Shown in pieces: positions 63,690-64,000 of a stretch of 64,000 nt of DNA. Source of the DNA: Actinokineospora terrae (lineage in GTDB: Bacteria; Actinomycetota; Actinomycetes; Mycobacteriales; Pseudonocardiaceae). Positions within the stretch are counted from its first letter, which is position 1, and each line of letters begins with the position of its first letter. The notes beneath the pieces were generated by a model that was not told where the DNA came from, made no database searches, and saw only the letters and a list, made by a program, of their open reading frames with translations. The stretch lies in the NCBI RefSeq assembly GCF_900111175.1, contig NZ_FOGI01000005.1, forward strand, positions 473,404 to 537,403, written 5' to 3'. A program made the translations under genes and the position numbers.

Positions 63690-63916
63690 ACCCCCAAACA
63701 ACGTTGGCCCCCACCCTGCCCTCCCAGACGTCGGCCGACACGCGCCCCTCTGCAACGTTGGCCGAACAACGCTCCTCGGAGTCGCTGGTGCCAAGCCGGC
63801 TCGATGGGGCGGACTTGTTTTGTGTGGGGGAACGGCACCCGTAGCGTCGCCCACGCGGCAGGGCCTGCTTCTGGGCCCCTGCTTTGCGGTTCTGCCACGG
63901 GTGTTGTAGGGGCCCT
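63690..63916. repeat. Palindromic MITE-like element with tandem-repeat tail, copy 2 (inverted)
   Basis: The stretch 63800-63916 matches copy 1 (49395-49515) read on the other strand with few changes. Only the inverted-repeat arm at the metX side (CTCGATGGGGCGGACTTG at 63800) is kept; the other arm is lost. The tail at 63703-63780 repeats the GTTGG/CCAAC units. It lies just after the metX stop, between genes, as copy 1 does. Confidence 0.68.
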
Positions 63917-64000
63917 TGGTCTCAATCGGTGGATGCGCCATGTGTGGGATGATCTTCGTGTCGGAGTGATCGGAGATTGTTTCTGTGCGTGGTGTCGTGT
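63917..64000. other. Sequence to the window edge
   Basis: 84 bases with nothing I can call. A GTG at 63984 opens the frame MRGVV and could be a gene start cut by the edge, but there is too little to judge. Confidence 0.3.

Overview
The window is very GC-rich with strong G/C third-codon bias, many GTG starts, and hallmark actinobacterial genes: a WhiB1-type regulator, an E2-E1 fusion 2-oxoglutarate enzyme (Kgd type), nickel superoxide dismutase with its maturation peptidase, a DUF6104-like small protein next to kgd, and a probable 6C RNA. Codon style, XRE/TPR regulators and gene neighbourhoods suggest a filamentous actinomycete of the order Pseudonocardiales (Actinokineospora, Saccharothrix or Amycolatopsis relatives). 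The genus is an inference. The first 4.5 kb follows the order I recall for Mycobacterium tuberculosis pdtaS-whiB1-DAG kinase-membrane protein-acetyltransferase-phosphatase, so this is core chromosome. I saw no tRNA, rRNA, CRISPR array, intact insertion sequence or prophage.

Layout. 0-4.5 kb: end of a PdtaS-like kinase, whiB1 with two CRP-type sites in its promoter, lipid kinase, two GNAT acetyltransferases, a histidine phosphatase. 4.5-10.2 kb: a gene-poor gap with a pentapeptide-repeat remnant, a three-PAS GGDEF-EAL protein, malic enzyme, an RmlC-like epimerase. 10.2-14.4 kb: sodX/sodN divergent pair, then a lower-GC gap and an accessory patch with an ABM monooxygenase, an XRE-TPR regulator and a coupled run of small unknown genes behind a strong promoter embedded in inverted repeats. 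14.4-20.4 kb: BpsA-like aminopropyltransferase, a four-gene glycine-betaine-type ABC importer, a decayed MFS gene. 20.5-25.2 kb: a small membrane protein, an IclR regulator and two tandem paralogous ECF sigma/membrane-protein pairs.

25.2-32 kb is a complete, tightly overlapping histidine-utilisation operon: hutH, hutU, an M20 amidohydrolase, hutF, hutI. The M20 enzyme sits where an N-formylglutamate hydrolase is needed. A membrane-anchored NACHT NTPase follows on the opposite strand (32-34.6 kb), then two paralogous aldo/keto reductases that share the same operator and apparently leaderless promoter (34.6-37.3 kb). 37.5-44.7 kb is a probable inorganic-carbon uptake operon: small secreted protein, SulP anion transporter, DabA, a NuoL-like DabB and an extra NuoM/N-like subunit.

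44.9-64 kb: the DUF6104-like small protein and kgd, a palindromic dispersed repeat with a tandem-repeat tail, a fused heterodimeric-type ABC exporter, an ABC-2 exporter pair whose ATPase has a long Q/P-rich tail, two small cysteine-containing proteins, the 6C-like RNA, alanine dehydrogenase with a PucR-type regulator, a secreted SGNH lipase, and metY-metX for methionine synthesis. A second, inverted copy of the dispersed repeat closes the window.
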